A stretch of DNA of 12,200 nucleotides from Candidatus Dadabacteria bacterium (GTDB lineage: Bacteria; Desulfobacterota_D; UBA1144; Nemesobacterales; CSP1-2). The stretch is taken from positions 1 to 12,200 of the forward strand of contig JAKEHC010000158.1 of NCBI GenBank assembly GCA_022615255.1. The letters run 5' to 3'. This document shows, piece after piece, positions 1-7,255 of this stretch. The translations under genes were made by a program, and so were the position numbers. The notes below the pieces were generated by a model that saw only the letters and a program-made list of their open reading frames with translations, had not been told where the DNA came from and did not search any database. How positions within the stretch are numbered: the first letter of the stretch is position 1; the number at the start of each line of letters is the position of its first letter.

Positions 1-5
1 AAAAA

Positions 6-893
6 ATGAAATTACTCGTATCTTTATTATTAACAATACCAATTCTAGCCTGCAGCGACTTTGACAAGTTCTACCAAGAAAAAGGAGGGGCAAACAAAGA
101 TTCGGTGGGAAGCTCCACTGTAGTGGCGAAGATCGGCGGAGAGCTGATAACAAAGAAGGACTTGATTGAATCACTCGATGGTCTCACAAATAAGCAACGA
201 GCCAACTACTTATCTTCGCCTGAAAGATTGAAGGAGTACTTGGATTCCCTCATAAATCAAATAGTCTTATACAAAGATGCAGAAAAAAGAGGGATCGACA
301 AAAGAAAAGGCATTAAAGAAAATATAGAGAGTTATGAAAGAAGGGTTTTGATTCAGGCTATAAGCCAGGATATTCTTGGCAGACAAATAAGCGAAGAAGA
401 AATCAAAAACTACTATGATAAAAACCCCATAGACTTCTCCGAGATCAGGATGAGTCAGATCTTCATCAAGGCTAACCCTGAACAAGGAATCTCAAAAGAT
501 GAAGCAAGGACTATCGCCTGGCTTGTTGTAAACAGGGCTAATTCCGGAGAGAGCTTTGAAGAGCTTGTAGGCTTTTTTTCCGACGACCCTTCATCAAAAA
601 GGCGAGAAGGCGATATCGGATACATTTCAGGAGAAATGCTGCCCAAGTACCTAGAAGACAAAATCTTCAGCTTTAAGGCAGGAGAAATAAGCAATCCGAT
701 CGAGACAGAAGATGGTTTTCTTATAATCAAGGTAACCGAAAACCCAAAGATTCTTCCATTTGAACAAGTAAAAGATAGAATTCAAGTCGAGTTGAGAAAA
801 AAGGAATTTTCAGATTATACTAAAAAGTTACGAGAACAAATCGGGGTAGAGGTTTTTGAAGATAACTTAAAGAAGATAAGCCAAAACGGATAG
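6..893 (+). CDS. Parvulin-type peptidyl-prolyl cis-trans isomerase, predicted lipoprotein
   Basis: Periplasm-facing prolyl isomerase/chaperone of the SurA/PrsA (PpiC, rotamase) class, 295 aa, probably helping outer-membrane or secreted proteins fold. Residues 1-16 form a short lipoprotein signal (MK, a Leu/Ile-rich core, lipobox ILAC with Cys16). Ser follows the Cys, which by the E. coli +2 rule would send it to the outer membrane. A SurA-like N-terminal region follows at about 42-145 (KIGGELITKKDL, then charged helices). One parvulin domain covers about 146-245: it opens EIRMSQIFIK, has the FSDDPSSKRREGDIGY segment, and closes DGFLIIKVTE. The start is chosen because it gives an immediate lipoprotein signal; its ribosome binding site lies outside the window. 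It is followed after about 100 bp by a second SurA-like gene on the same strand, so the two are probably co-transcribed. The family call is firm; the substrate is unknown. Confidence 0.9.
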   Translation: MKLLVSLLLTIPILACSDFDKFYQEKGGANKDSVGSSTVVAKIGGELITKKDLIESLDGLTNKQRANYLSSPERLKEYLDSLINQIVLYKDAEKRGIDKRKGIKENIESYERRVLIQAISQDILGRQISEEEIKNYYDKNPIDFSEIRMSQIFIKANPEQGISKDEARTIAWLVVNRANSGESFEELVGFFSDDPSSKRREGDIGYISGEMLPKYLEDKIFSFKAGEISNPIETEDGFLIIKVTENPKILPFEQVKDRIQVELRKKEFSDYTKKLREQIGVEVFEDNLKKISQNG

Positions 894-995
894 TAGAAAG
901 AATACGTTTAATTCATCTTGGTAAATCATATGCTCTATAAGCCGAAACTTCTTAGAGATGTGATCCCCGTAACTAAATTAAATGGAGGAGGTATA

Positions 996-2561
996 ATGGC
1001 GAGAAATGTAAATAACTGCAATCAAACATGCATCCTGGAATTAATGCTGGTAATCGCAATAGTGATTGCTATTGGTCTAATAACCCCGGCAAAAGTTGGA
1101 TATTCTCAGGAGATAAAAACATTCACGTACACGGACGGAGGAGTATACGAAGGTGAAGCAAAGGACGATAAGAGAGAAGGAAAAGGAACAATGACCTGGC
1201 CTGATGGAACACAGTATGTAGGCGGTTTCAAAGACGACGTGAAAAGCGGTCAAGGGACTTACACTTGGTCAAACGGAGACAAGTACGAGGGCGAGTGGAA
1301 GGATGACAAAATTAATGGGAAGGGAACACTTACTTTAGCCGATGGAACAAAATTCGTAGGGGAATTTATAGATGGACAAAAAAGCGGTCAGGGAACATAC
1401 ACATGGCCAAACGGGGATAAATACGAAGGGGAATGGAAGGGTGACGAAAGAAACGGCAAAGGAACCATGACCTGGTCAGATGGAAGAAATTACGTGGGAG
1501 AATGGAAGCAGGATAAGAGAAACGGAATGGGCACACTGTCCCTACCGAATGGAGACATATACGAAGGCGAACTCAAAGACGATAAATTCGACGGAAAGGG
1601 GACGTACACTTATGCTGATGGTAGAAAGTACATCGGTGATTTTAAAGATGATAAGTTCATAGCTGGAGAAACCATAAGGTCGCAGGCTCAGGAAAACCTG
1701 ATAGACAAGGTAGCGGCTGTTGTGAACGACGATGTAATAACCCTATCAGAAGTAAAAGATACTGCCTCTGTTACCAATAAAAACCCTGATGACATCCAGG
1801 TGCAAAGGGAACTCCTGGAAATGATGATAGAGGAGAGGCTTCTTCTACAGGAAGCTAAGAAGCTGGGTATACAGGTTACGGACAGTGAGGTAGATGCCGC
1901 CATTGCAGAGGTAAAAAGAAGATTCAACTTAACGGAAGACGAGATGGCTGACGTTTTAAAGAAGCAAAACTACACCCCTGAGTCTTTCAGGGATCAATGG
2001 CGAAGACAAATTCTAAGCAACAAACTCATGGGGAGCAGGGTTCAAGGACAGATTGCCGTTACAGAGGATGAGGTAAAAAAATTCTACGAGGAGAACAAGG
2101 GGGAGCTTAAACTATCGGAAGAGATACGGATTTCCCAAATCCTAATTCCTGTTGAATCCCCGGAGAATGAGAAGCAGGCAGAAAATCAGGCTTTAGATGT
2201 TGCAAAATTGGCAAAGTCAGGGGAGGATTTCGGCATGCTTGCCAAGCAATATTCTAAAGACCCGTCATCTGCGGACAAGGGCGGTGACCTCGGATACTTT
2301 AAGAAGGGCGAAATGGCGCCGGAGCTTGAAAAGATACTTACAGAAACCCCTGTTGGAGAGATATTGGGTCCGGTAAGGGCGCCAACGGGGTTCATGATTA
2401 TAAAGATAGTTGATAAAAAGGCGGTGGAGCTTAGCTCTCTCGACCCTGATAAGGCTAGAGAAGAGATAAGAGAAAAGCTATATCAGCTGAAGGTTGCAGA
2501 ATCTCTAAAGGTGTGGCTTGAGACCGTAAAGAAAACTGCATACATTGAAAAGAAGATTTAA
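996..2561 (+). CDS. MORN-repeat/SurA-like peptidyl-prolyl isomerase fusion, exported
   Basis: Predicted periplasmic chaperone and prolyl isomerase of 521 aa with an unusual insert. The N-terminus has a hydrophobic segment at about 14-32 (LELMLVIAIVIAIGLI) and a possible cleavage site near residue 41. Residues 50-210 are seven consecutive 23-residue MORN repeats (Y-x-G-E-x-K then G-K-G-T-x-T-x-x-D/N-G), with a partial eighth to about 221. A SurA N-terminal domain runs from about 236 (IDKVAAVVNDDVITLSEV), which is where mature SurA proteins usually begin. One parvulin domain covers about 376-475 (EIRISQILIP, YSKDPSSADKGGDLGYF, TGFMIIKIVDKK), followed by a C-terminal helix. The ATG at 996 has a strong Shine-Dalgarno (GGAGGAGG, 984-991). 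A TTG 78 bp upstream in frame has no such site and would put a hydrophilic stretch before the signal. SurA function is inferred from family; what the MORN block does is unknown. Its stop overlaps the convergent gcvP stop. Confidence 0.9.
   Translation: MARNVNNCNQTCILELMLVIAIVIAIGLITPAKVGYSQEIKTFTYTDGGVYEGEAKDDKREGKGTMTWPDGTQYVGGFKDDVKSGQGTYTWSNGDKYEGEWKDDKINGKGTLTLADGTKFVGEFIDGQKSGQGTYTWPNGDKYEGEWKGDERNGKGTMTWSDGRNYVGEWKQDKRNGMGTLSLPNGDIYEGELKDDKFDGKGTYTYADGRKYIGDFKDDKFIAGETIRSQAQENLIDKVAAVVNDDVITLSEVKDTASVTNKNPDDIQVQRELLEMMIEERLLLQEAKKLGIQVTDSEVDAAIAEVKRRFNLTEDEMADVLKKQNYTPESFRDQWRRQILSNKLMGSRVQGQIAVTEDEVKKFYEENKGELKLSEEIRISQILIPVESPENEKQAENQALDVAKLAKSGEDFGMLAKQYSKDPSSADKGGDLGYFKKGEMAPELEKILTETPVGEILGPVRAPTGFMIIKIVDKKAVELSSLDPDKAREEIREKLYQLKVAESLKVWLETVKKTAYIEKKI
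1143..1658 (+). repeat. MORN tandem repeat block (69-bp units)
   Basis: Seven full 69-bp units and a shorter eighth encode the MORN repeats of the surrounding gene. Units alternate between two types. Odd units begin with YEGE and end with DG(T/R). Units 2, 4 and 6 begin with (Y/F)VG and end with NGD. Unit 8 has YIG and is cut short. The true period is therefore about 138 bp (46 residues), suggesting growth by duplication of a two-repeat unit. Codons have diverged between units, so this is not a recent slippage tract. Confidence 0.9.
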
Positions 2562-5482
2562 TCCTTCTCCGTTTTGTAAGATTCCATTGTGGGACAGGTA
2601 CAGATCAGATTTCTATCGCCATAGGCGTTATTGATCCTTCCAACAGGCGGCCAGAATTTATTATTTTTAACAAAATCATGCGGATAGACCGCTTTCATTC
2701 TCAGATAAGAGTGCTTCCAGTTGTCTCCAGCCGCCTCCATAGCAGTGTGAGGCGCGTTTTTTAATACATTGTCCTTTATATCAGCTACCCCTTCTTCAAT
2801 TTCCTTGATCTCGCCCCGTATACATATAAGAGCATCACAAAAGCGATCTAATTCATCCTTGGCTTCACTTTCTGTTGGTTCTATCATCATTGTGCCCGGA
2901 ACAGGCCATGAGATGGTTGGGGCGTGGAAGCCATAATCCATCAGCCTCTTTGCAACATCTTCAACCTCTACATCTGAGCTTATTTTAAAACGACTTAGAT
3001 CTAAAATAAATTCGTGCGCAACCCTTCCGTTCCTGCCTTTATACAGAACGGGATAGTGCCTTTCTAACCTGGATTTTAGATAATTAGCATTTAGAATAGC
3101 ATACTTAGTGGCATCAGTTACTCCCTGCCACCCAAGCAGTTTGATATAGGCATAAGTTATTAATAAGATACTCGCACTCCCCCAAGGTGAAGATGCCACT
3201 GCAGTCATTGATTTTTCACCCCCGGTTTCAACCAGCGGATGTCCGGGAAGATACGGCGACAGATGTTTTCTTACGCATATAGGACCCATTCCCGGACCGC
3301 CCCCTCCATGAGGAATGCTGAATGTTTTATGTAAATTCAAATGACAAACATCTGCTCCGACTATGAAAGGATTTGTAATACCTGCCTGAGCGTTCATATT
3401 AGCCCCATCCATATAAACCTGCCCGCCCTGCTCATGAATAATGGCGCATATTTCCTGAATTCGTTCTTCGAAAACACCGTGTGTAGAGGGGTAAGTGATC
3501 ATGATTGTAGAAAGTGTGCTTTTGTATTCTAATGCCCTTTTTTTCAAATCATCCACGTCAATGCTTCCTTCCTCATCACATTTTATAACCACGACTTTCA
3601 TCCCAGCCATTACGGCGCTTGCCGGGTTTGTACCGTGAGCCGAAGACGGAATTAACACCACATTTCTATCCCCTTGCCCTAAATCCTTGTGGTAGGCTCT
3701 TATAACCATGAGCCCTGTATATTCCCCTTGTGCGCCTGAATTCGGTTGTAAGGAACAAGAGTGAAAACCGGTAATTTCACATAATGCTCCTACTAGCTCT
3801 TTAAATATTTCAGCATACCCTTGTGCTTGCTCTTTAGGAGCGAAAGGGTGTAATCTCGAAAACTCCGGCCAGCTTAGAGGAATCATCTCTGTCGTCGCAT
3901 TTAGCTTCATCGTGCAAGACCCAAGTGGTATCATTGAGGTATTTAAAGCAAGATCCTTGTTTTCAAGACTTTTTATATACCTCAGCATTTTAGTCTCAGA
4001 ATGATATTTGTTAAAAACCGGATGTGTTAGATAATCACTAATACGGGTTAAATTAGAGGGGTACTTAATTTCCAATCCTTCTCCCGACCTTTGGAGATCT
4101 ATTTTCGGGCGGCTCTCTCCATTTGCCTTTGCGAAAATCCCAATGATGCGTCCGATATCTTGAAGTTCCGATGTCTCATCAACTGCGATGCCGATATGAC
4201 GAGCGTCAATGTAGCGAAAATTGATTTGCGCATCATTTGTTAGAAACCTTATCTTTTCTAGCTTATCCCCGGACCGTTCCCCTAAATCGATTCTTAACGT
4301 ATCGAAGTAATAAGAGTTATCCTGTTTAAAGCCTAATTTATCAAGCTCACATTCTAAAATCCTTGCTAAAGCGTGAATTCTCTCCGCAATCGCCCTGAGT
4401 TCCTTAGGACCATGATATACGGTATACATACTCGCCATGATAGCGAGCAAAGACTCAGATGTGCAAATATTGGAGGTTGCTTTTTCTCTCCTTATGTGTT
4501 GTTCTCTTGTTTGAAGAGCCATCCTATACGCAATATCGCCGTGTGAATCTATTGAAACTCCTATGATTCTTCCAGGCACCTGCCGCTTGAATTCGTCGCG
4601 CGTCGCAAAATAAGCCGCATGAGGCCCGCCATACCCGATAGGCACGCCAAAACGCTGGCTTGATCCGATTACAACATCAGCGCCAAACTCGCCCGGAGGA
4701 GTAAGAAGCGTAAGACTGAGTAAGTCCGACGCCACGGCTACTAAAGCTCCTGCCTTGTGGGCATTATGAATAAAATCCGAGTAATCAAGAACACTGCCAT
4801 CCCCGTCGGGATATTGAATAATAGCCCCGAAAACCCTGTCGTTAAACTCAAAACTAAGATGATCGCCGATCCGTAGCTCGATTCCCAGGGGATCGGCTCT
4901 TGTCATTAAAACCTCTATGGTTTGTGGAAAGCATTTTTCAGAGACAAAGAATAAATTGGCATTATTATCATGGTAATCCTTACTTTTTATTCTGGCTAGC
5001 ATGGTCATTGCTTCGGCGGCAGCGGTTCCCTCATCAAGAAGAGAGGCATTGGCAACCTCCATTTTAGTCAAGTCAGTCACCATGGTTTGAAAGTTAAGAA
5101 GCGCTTCGAGACGACCCTGAGAAACCTCCGCTTGATAAGGAGTGTATTGTGTATACCAACCGGGGTTTTCGAAAATATTTCGCCTGATTACACCTGGTAT
5201 GACGGAGTCGTAATACCCCAAACCGATGTAAGACTTAAACACCTTGTTTTTTTGTGCTGTTTTCATTAAATCTTCAAGAAATCTATGCTCGCCAACTTGT
5301 TCGGGAAGATTTAGGGGCCTTTTTATCCGGATTGAAGACGGAACAGTCTCTTCTATCAGCGAATCTAAAGTAGGGGCGCCGATAACCCTAAGCATCTCTT
5401 CAAGCTCGGCTTCATTGGGACCTATGTGTCTTCGAGTAAATAGGTCCTTTGTCTCCTCCTCAATTTGAATATTTCTATTCAT
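2558..5482 (-). CDS. gcvP: Glycine dehydrogenase (decarboxylating), P-protein, single chain
   Basis: PLP-dependent P-protein of the glycine cleavage system. It decarboxylates glycine and passes the aminomethyl group to the lipoyl arm of H-protein in the cytoplasm. At 974 aa it is the fused single-chain form (E. coli type) rather than split GcvPA/GcvPB. The N-terminal half opens with the typical FTRRHIGPNEAE and contains EVSQGRLEALLNFQTM. The C-terminal half carries the PLP site NLHKTFSIPHGGGGPGMGP, whose Schiff-base lysine is Lys719, and SCTMKLNATTEMIP near the half junction. The ATG at 5482 leaves the family-standard N-terminus; the upstream AAAAGGG is a close, weak ribosome binding site. 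It lies 174 bp downstream of gcvH on the same strand, with no clear terminator between them. Its stop overlaps by 4 bp the stop of the convergent MORN-SurA gene. No truncation or frameshift is seen. Confidence 0.97.
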   Translation of the reverse strand: MNRNIQIEEETKDLFTRRHIGPNEAELEEMLRVIGAPTLDSLIEETVPSSIRIKRPLNLPEQVGEHRFLEDLMKTAQKNKVFKSYIGLGYYDSVIPGVIRRNIFENPGWYTQYTPYQAEVSQGRLEALLNFQTMVTDLTKMEVANASLLDEGTAAAEAMTMLARIKSKDYHDNNANLFFVSEKCFPQTIEVLMTRADPLGIELRIGDHLSFEFNDRVFGAIIQYPDGDGSVLDYSDFIHNAHKAGALVAVASDLLSLTLLTPPGEFGADVVIGSSQRFGVPIGYGGPHAAYFATRDEFKRQVPGRIIGVSIDSHGDIAYRMALQTREQHIRREKATSNICTSESLLAIMASMYTVYHGPKELRAIAERIHALARILECELDKLGFKQDNSYYFDTLRIDLGERSGDKLEKIRFLTNDAQINFRYIDARHIGIAVDETSELQDIGRIIGIFAKANGESRPKIDLQRSGEGLEIKYPSNLTRISDYLTHPVFNKYHSETKMLRYIKSLENKDLALNTSMIPLGSCTMKLNATTEMIPLSWPEFSRLHPFAPKEQAQGYAEIFKELVGALCEITGFHSCSLQPNSGAQGEYTGLMVIRAYHKDLGQGDRNVVLIPSSAHGTNPASAVMAGMKVVVIKCDEEGSIDVDDLKKRALEYKSTLSTIMITYPSTHGVFEERIQEICAIIHEQGGQVYMDGANMNAQAGITNPFIVGADVCHLNLHKTFSIPHGGGGPGMGPICVRKHLSPYLPGHPLVETGGEKSMTAVASSPWGSASILLITYAYIKLLGWQGVTDATKYAILNANYLKSRLERHYPVLYKGRNGRVAHEFILDLSRFKISSDVEVEDVAKRLMDYGFHAPTISWPVPGTMMIEPTESEAKDELDRFCDALICIRGEIKEIEEGVADIKDNVLKNAPHTAMEAAGDNWKHSYLRMKAVYPHDFVKNNKFWPPVGRINNAYGDRNLICTCPTMESYKTEKD

Positions 5483-5656
5483 AACCCTTTTGTTATTTAG
5501 ATTAAAAGAAGCTAGCCAAGGTTTACAATAACTCAGAACGTTCCCAAGCTATACTAAAATAAGATGCCTGGTTCGAACTTTTTAATTTTTTAAAAAACCT
5601 ATCTATCTTAGAAAATCAACTAGTTCAACCATGTATATATCTAAATATGCAACCCT

Positions 5657-6052
5657 CTACTTCTCCGATTGCTTCTCAATGAAATCGCCGTAATCTTCGT
5701 TATCCATCAACTCTTCAATCTCCCCAAGGTCGTATGGTTTTACTTTAACCATCCATCCTTCACCGTAAGGGTCTTCGTTAATTGCTTCTGGGGAATCCAG
5801 AAGAGCCTCATTAACCTCCACCACTTCACCGCTTATAGGAGCAAATAAATCGGACACCGATTTGGTTGACTCTACCGCGCCAAAGGGTTCTCCCTTTGTA
5901 ACCTCGTCACCCTCACTCGGAAGCTCTATATATACGATTTCTCCAAGAGCATCCTGTGCATAATCGGTAATCCCGATTATTACTAAATCATCCTCAACCT
6001 TTACCCACTCGTGTTCTTTTGTGTATTTAAGCACTTCAGGAATTTCTACCAT
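5657..6052 (-). CDS. gcvH: Glycine cleavage system H-protein
   Basis: Lipoyl carrier of the glycine cleavage system, 131 aa. It shuttles the aminomethyl group from P- to T-protein and dihydrolipoamide to L-protein. The sequence begins VEIPEVLKYTKEHEWVKV, the standard H-protein start. The lipoylation site is ESTKSVSDL with Lys64, followed by APISGEVVEVNEALLDSPEAIN and the terminal EGWMVKVKP. The start at 6052 is chosen over an in-frame ATG at 6121: it has a good Shine-Dalgarno (AAAGGAGA, about 7 bases upstream) and gives the family length, whereas the longer form adds residues translated from gcvT in another frame. The start lies inside gcvT (17-bp overlap), so translational coupling with gcvT is likely. 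Confidence 0.96.
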   Translation of the reverse strand: MVEIPEVLKYTKEHEWVKVEDDLVIIGITDYAQDALGEIVYIELPSEGDEVTKGEPFGAVESTKSVSDLFAPISGEVVEVNEALLDSPEAINEDPYGEGWMVKVKPYDLGEIEELMDNEDYGDFIEKQSEK

Positions 6053-7148
6053 TTTTTCTCTCCTTTGCCGGCTTCTTATAAAAAGGGAATGAAACGATTT
6101 TTGCCCTTCTTCTAGTTTCACGAATCTCTACTTCAATCTCATTGCCAAATTCCATATTAGTTTTTAGATAACCCATTCCTATAGGTTTTTCAAGACTGGG
6201 CGATAAAGTCCCGCTCGTAACGGTGCCGAGCAGGATATCGCCCTTTAGGATTCTGTGCCCCTCTCTCGGAATTCCACGATCGACCATCTCAAACCCCAAG
6301 AGGTTTTTTTTAACTCCCCTCTCCATGGCGCTCATAAGAGAGTCTTTCGCTATAAAGTCTCCCTTTTCAATCTTTACAAACGAACTGAGTCCTGCCTCAA
6401 ATGGGTTTTTATCTTCATCAATCTCATGTCCGTATAAGGGGTAGCCCATCTCAATCCTGAGGGTGTCCCTTGCCCCTAGTCCACAGGCATTGATCCCGTA
6501 AGATTTTCCCCTTTCTATGATTTCTTCCCAAAGCGCTTCTGCCAAGTTCCAGGAAAGAAAAATCTCGAATCCGTCCTCTCCCGTGTATCCTGTCCTTGAT
6601 ACTATGAGATTTTCCCCTTTCCATTCCATCAAATTGAAAAAGAATCTCTTTAGTGCGCTGAAATCCATTTGAAAAACATCGTTCAATACCCTTTCTGAAT
6701 TGGGACCTTGCAGTGCGAGCTGGGAGTACTGAGAGCTTTTGTTTACGACTTTGGCATTAAATTTTTGTTCAAAGCTTTTAATCCAATCGTAATCTTTAAT
6801 GGTGTTCACGGCATTCACACACATAAAAAAATGCTCGTCTGAGAATTTATATACAATGGTATCGTCTATAATACCACCCCTGGGATTACAAAGAAGCGTG
6901 TACTGGGACTGAAATTTTTTGAGTTTACCAATATCATTTGTGGTAATCCGCTGGCATAGGAGAGCTCCTTCCTTGCCATAAACCTCGATCTCGCCCATAT
7001 GGCTTATGTCAAAGAGTCCTACCGAATTTCTCACAGATAGATGCTCGTCCCGAATCCCCATATATTCAACTGGCATCATCCACCCTGCGAATTCTGTCAT
7101 CTTTGCACCCATCTTTCGGTGAACGTCATAGAGCGCCGTGTAATTCAT
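6036..7148 (-). CDS. gcvT: Aminomethyltransferase, glycine cleavage T-protein
   Basis: T-protein transfers the one-carbon unit from the aminomethyl-lipoyl H-protein to tetrahydrofolate, giving 5,10-methylene-THF and ammonia. At 370 aa it has the usual family length. The GCV_T domain begins at once (ALYDVHRKMGAKMTEFAGWMMPVEY), with FDISHMGEIEV at about 46-56, the Asp pair of GGIIDDTIVY at 95-96 where the folate-binding Asp is found, and SRTGYTGEDGFEIF further on. The C-terminal barrel has LLGTVTSGTLSPSLEKPIGMGYL. The start gives the conserved N-terminus. No clear Shine-Dalgarno precedes it, and a promoter-like TTGACA/TTAACT pair lies so close that the leader would be only a few bases. First gene of the gcvT-gcvH(-gcvP) group; the L-protein gene is not in the window. 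Confidence 0.97.
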   Translation of the reverse strand: MNYTALYDVHRKMGAKMTEFAGWMMPVEYMGIRDEHLSVRNSVGLFDISHMGEIEVYGKEGALLCQRITTNDIGKLKKFQSQYTLLCNPRGGIIDDTIVYKFSDEHFFMCVNAVNTIKDYDWIKSFEQKFNAKVVNKSSQYSQLALQGPNSERVLNDVFQMDFSALKRFFFNLMEWKGENLIVSRTGYTGEDGFEIFLSWNLAEALWEEIIERGKSYGINACGLGARDTLRIEMGYPLYGHEIDEDKNPFEAGLSSFVKIEKGDFIAKDSLMSAMERGVKKNLLGFEMVDRGIPREGHRILKGDILLGTVTSGTLSPSLEKPIGMGYLKTNMEFGNEIEVEIRETRRRAKIVSFPFYKKPAKERKNGRNS

Positions 7149-7159
7149 TTCAGTTTATG

Positions 7160-7188
7160 AGTTAACATTCGGAATACGTAGTTGTCAA
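7160..7188 (-). promoter_or_regulatory. Candidate promoter of gcvT-gcvH
   Basis: On the minus strand a perfect -35 hexamer TTGACA (7183-7188) is followed after 17 bp by TTAACT (7160-7165), a weak -10. Transcription would start about 5 bases before the gcvT ATG, leaving almost no leader and no room for a glycine riboswitch. The -35 and spacing are good; the weak -10 limits confidence. Confidence 0.45.
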
Positions 7189-7221
7189 TAATTTTCAACA
7201 TCTTGACCCTGGAACGTTTTA

Positions 7222-7249
7222 TTTACCGTTAAATCTTGTGTGCTATTAT
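7222..7249 (+). promoter_or_regulatory. Candidate promoter of the DNA glycosylase gene
   Basis: TTTACC (7222-7227) and TATTAT (7244-7249) are spaced by 16 bp on the plus strand. The start point predicted from the -10 falls at or next to the ATG at 7256, which would make a leaderless mRNA. This fits the absence of a Shine-Dalgarno there. It is a sequence match only. Confidence 0.35.
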
Positions 7250-7255
7250 CTTAGT

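Noticed and set aside
918..995. Upstream TTG start for the MORN-SurA gene, adding 26 residues
   Set aside because: It has no ribosome binding site and adds a hydrophilic stretch before the signal sequence, whereas the ATG at 996 has GGAGGAGG just upstream.
1143..1658. CRISPR-like or VNTR array
   Set aside because: The period is 69 bp with divergent copies and no unique spacers, and it encodes MORN repeats in frame.
5483..5656. Promoter for gcvP in the gap after gcvH
   Set aside because: Several AT-rich hexamers partly match -10 or -35, but none combines a good match with proper spacing.
6053..6121. Longer gcvH start at 6121
   Set aside because: The added 23 residues come from gcvT coding sequence in another frame, and the ATG at 6052 has a clear Shine-Dalgarno and the family N-terminus.
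5483..7255. Glycine riboswitch before gcvT or gcvP
   Set aside because: The region before gcvT is a 107-bp divergent gap with a promoter close to the ATG, and the gap before gcvP is AT-rich with no paired aptamer-like stems that I could see.
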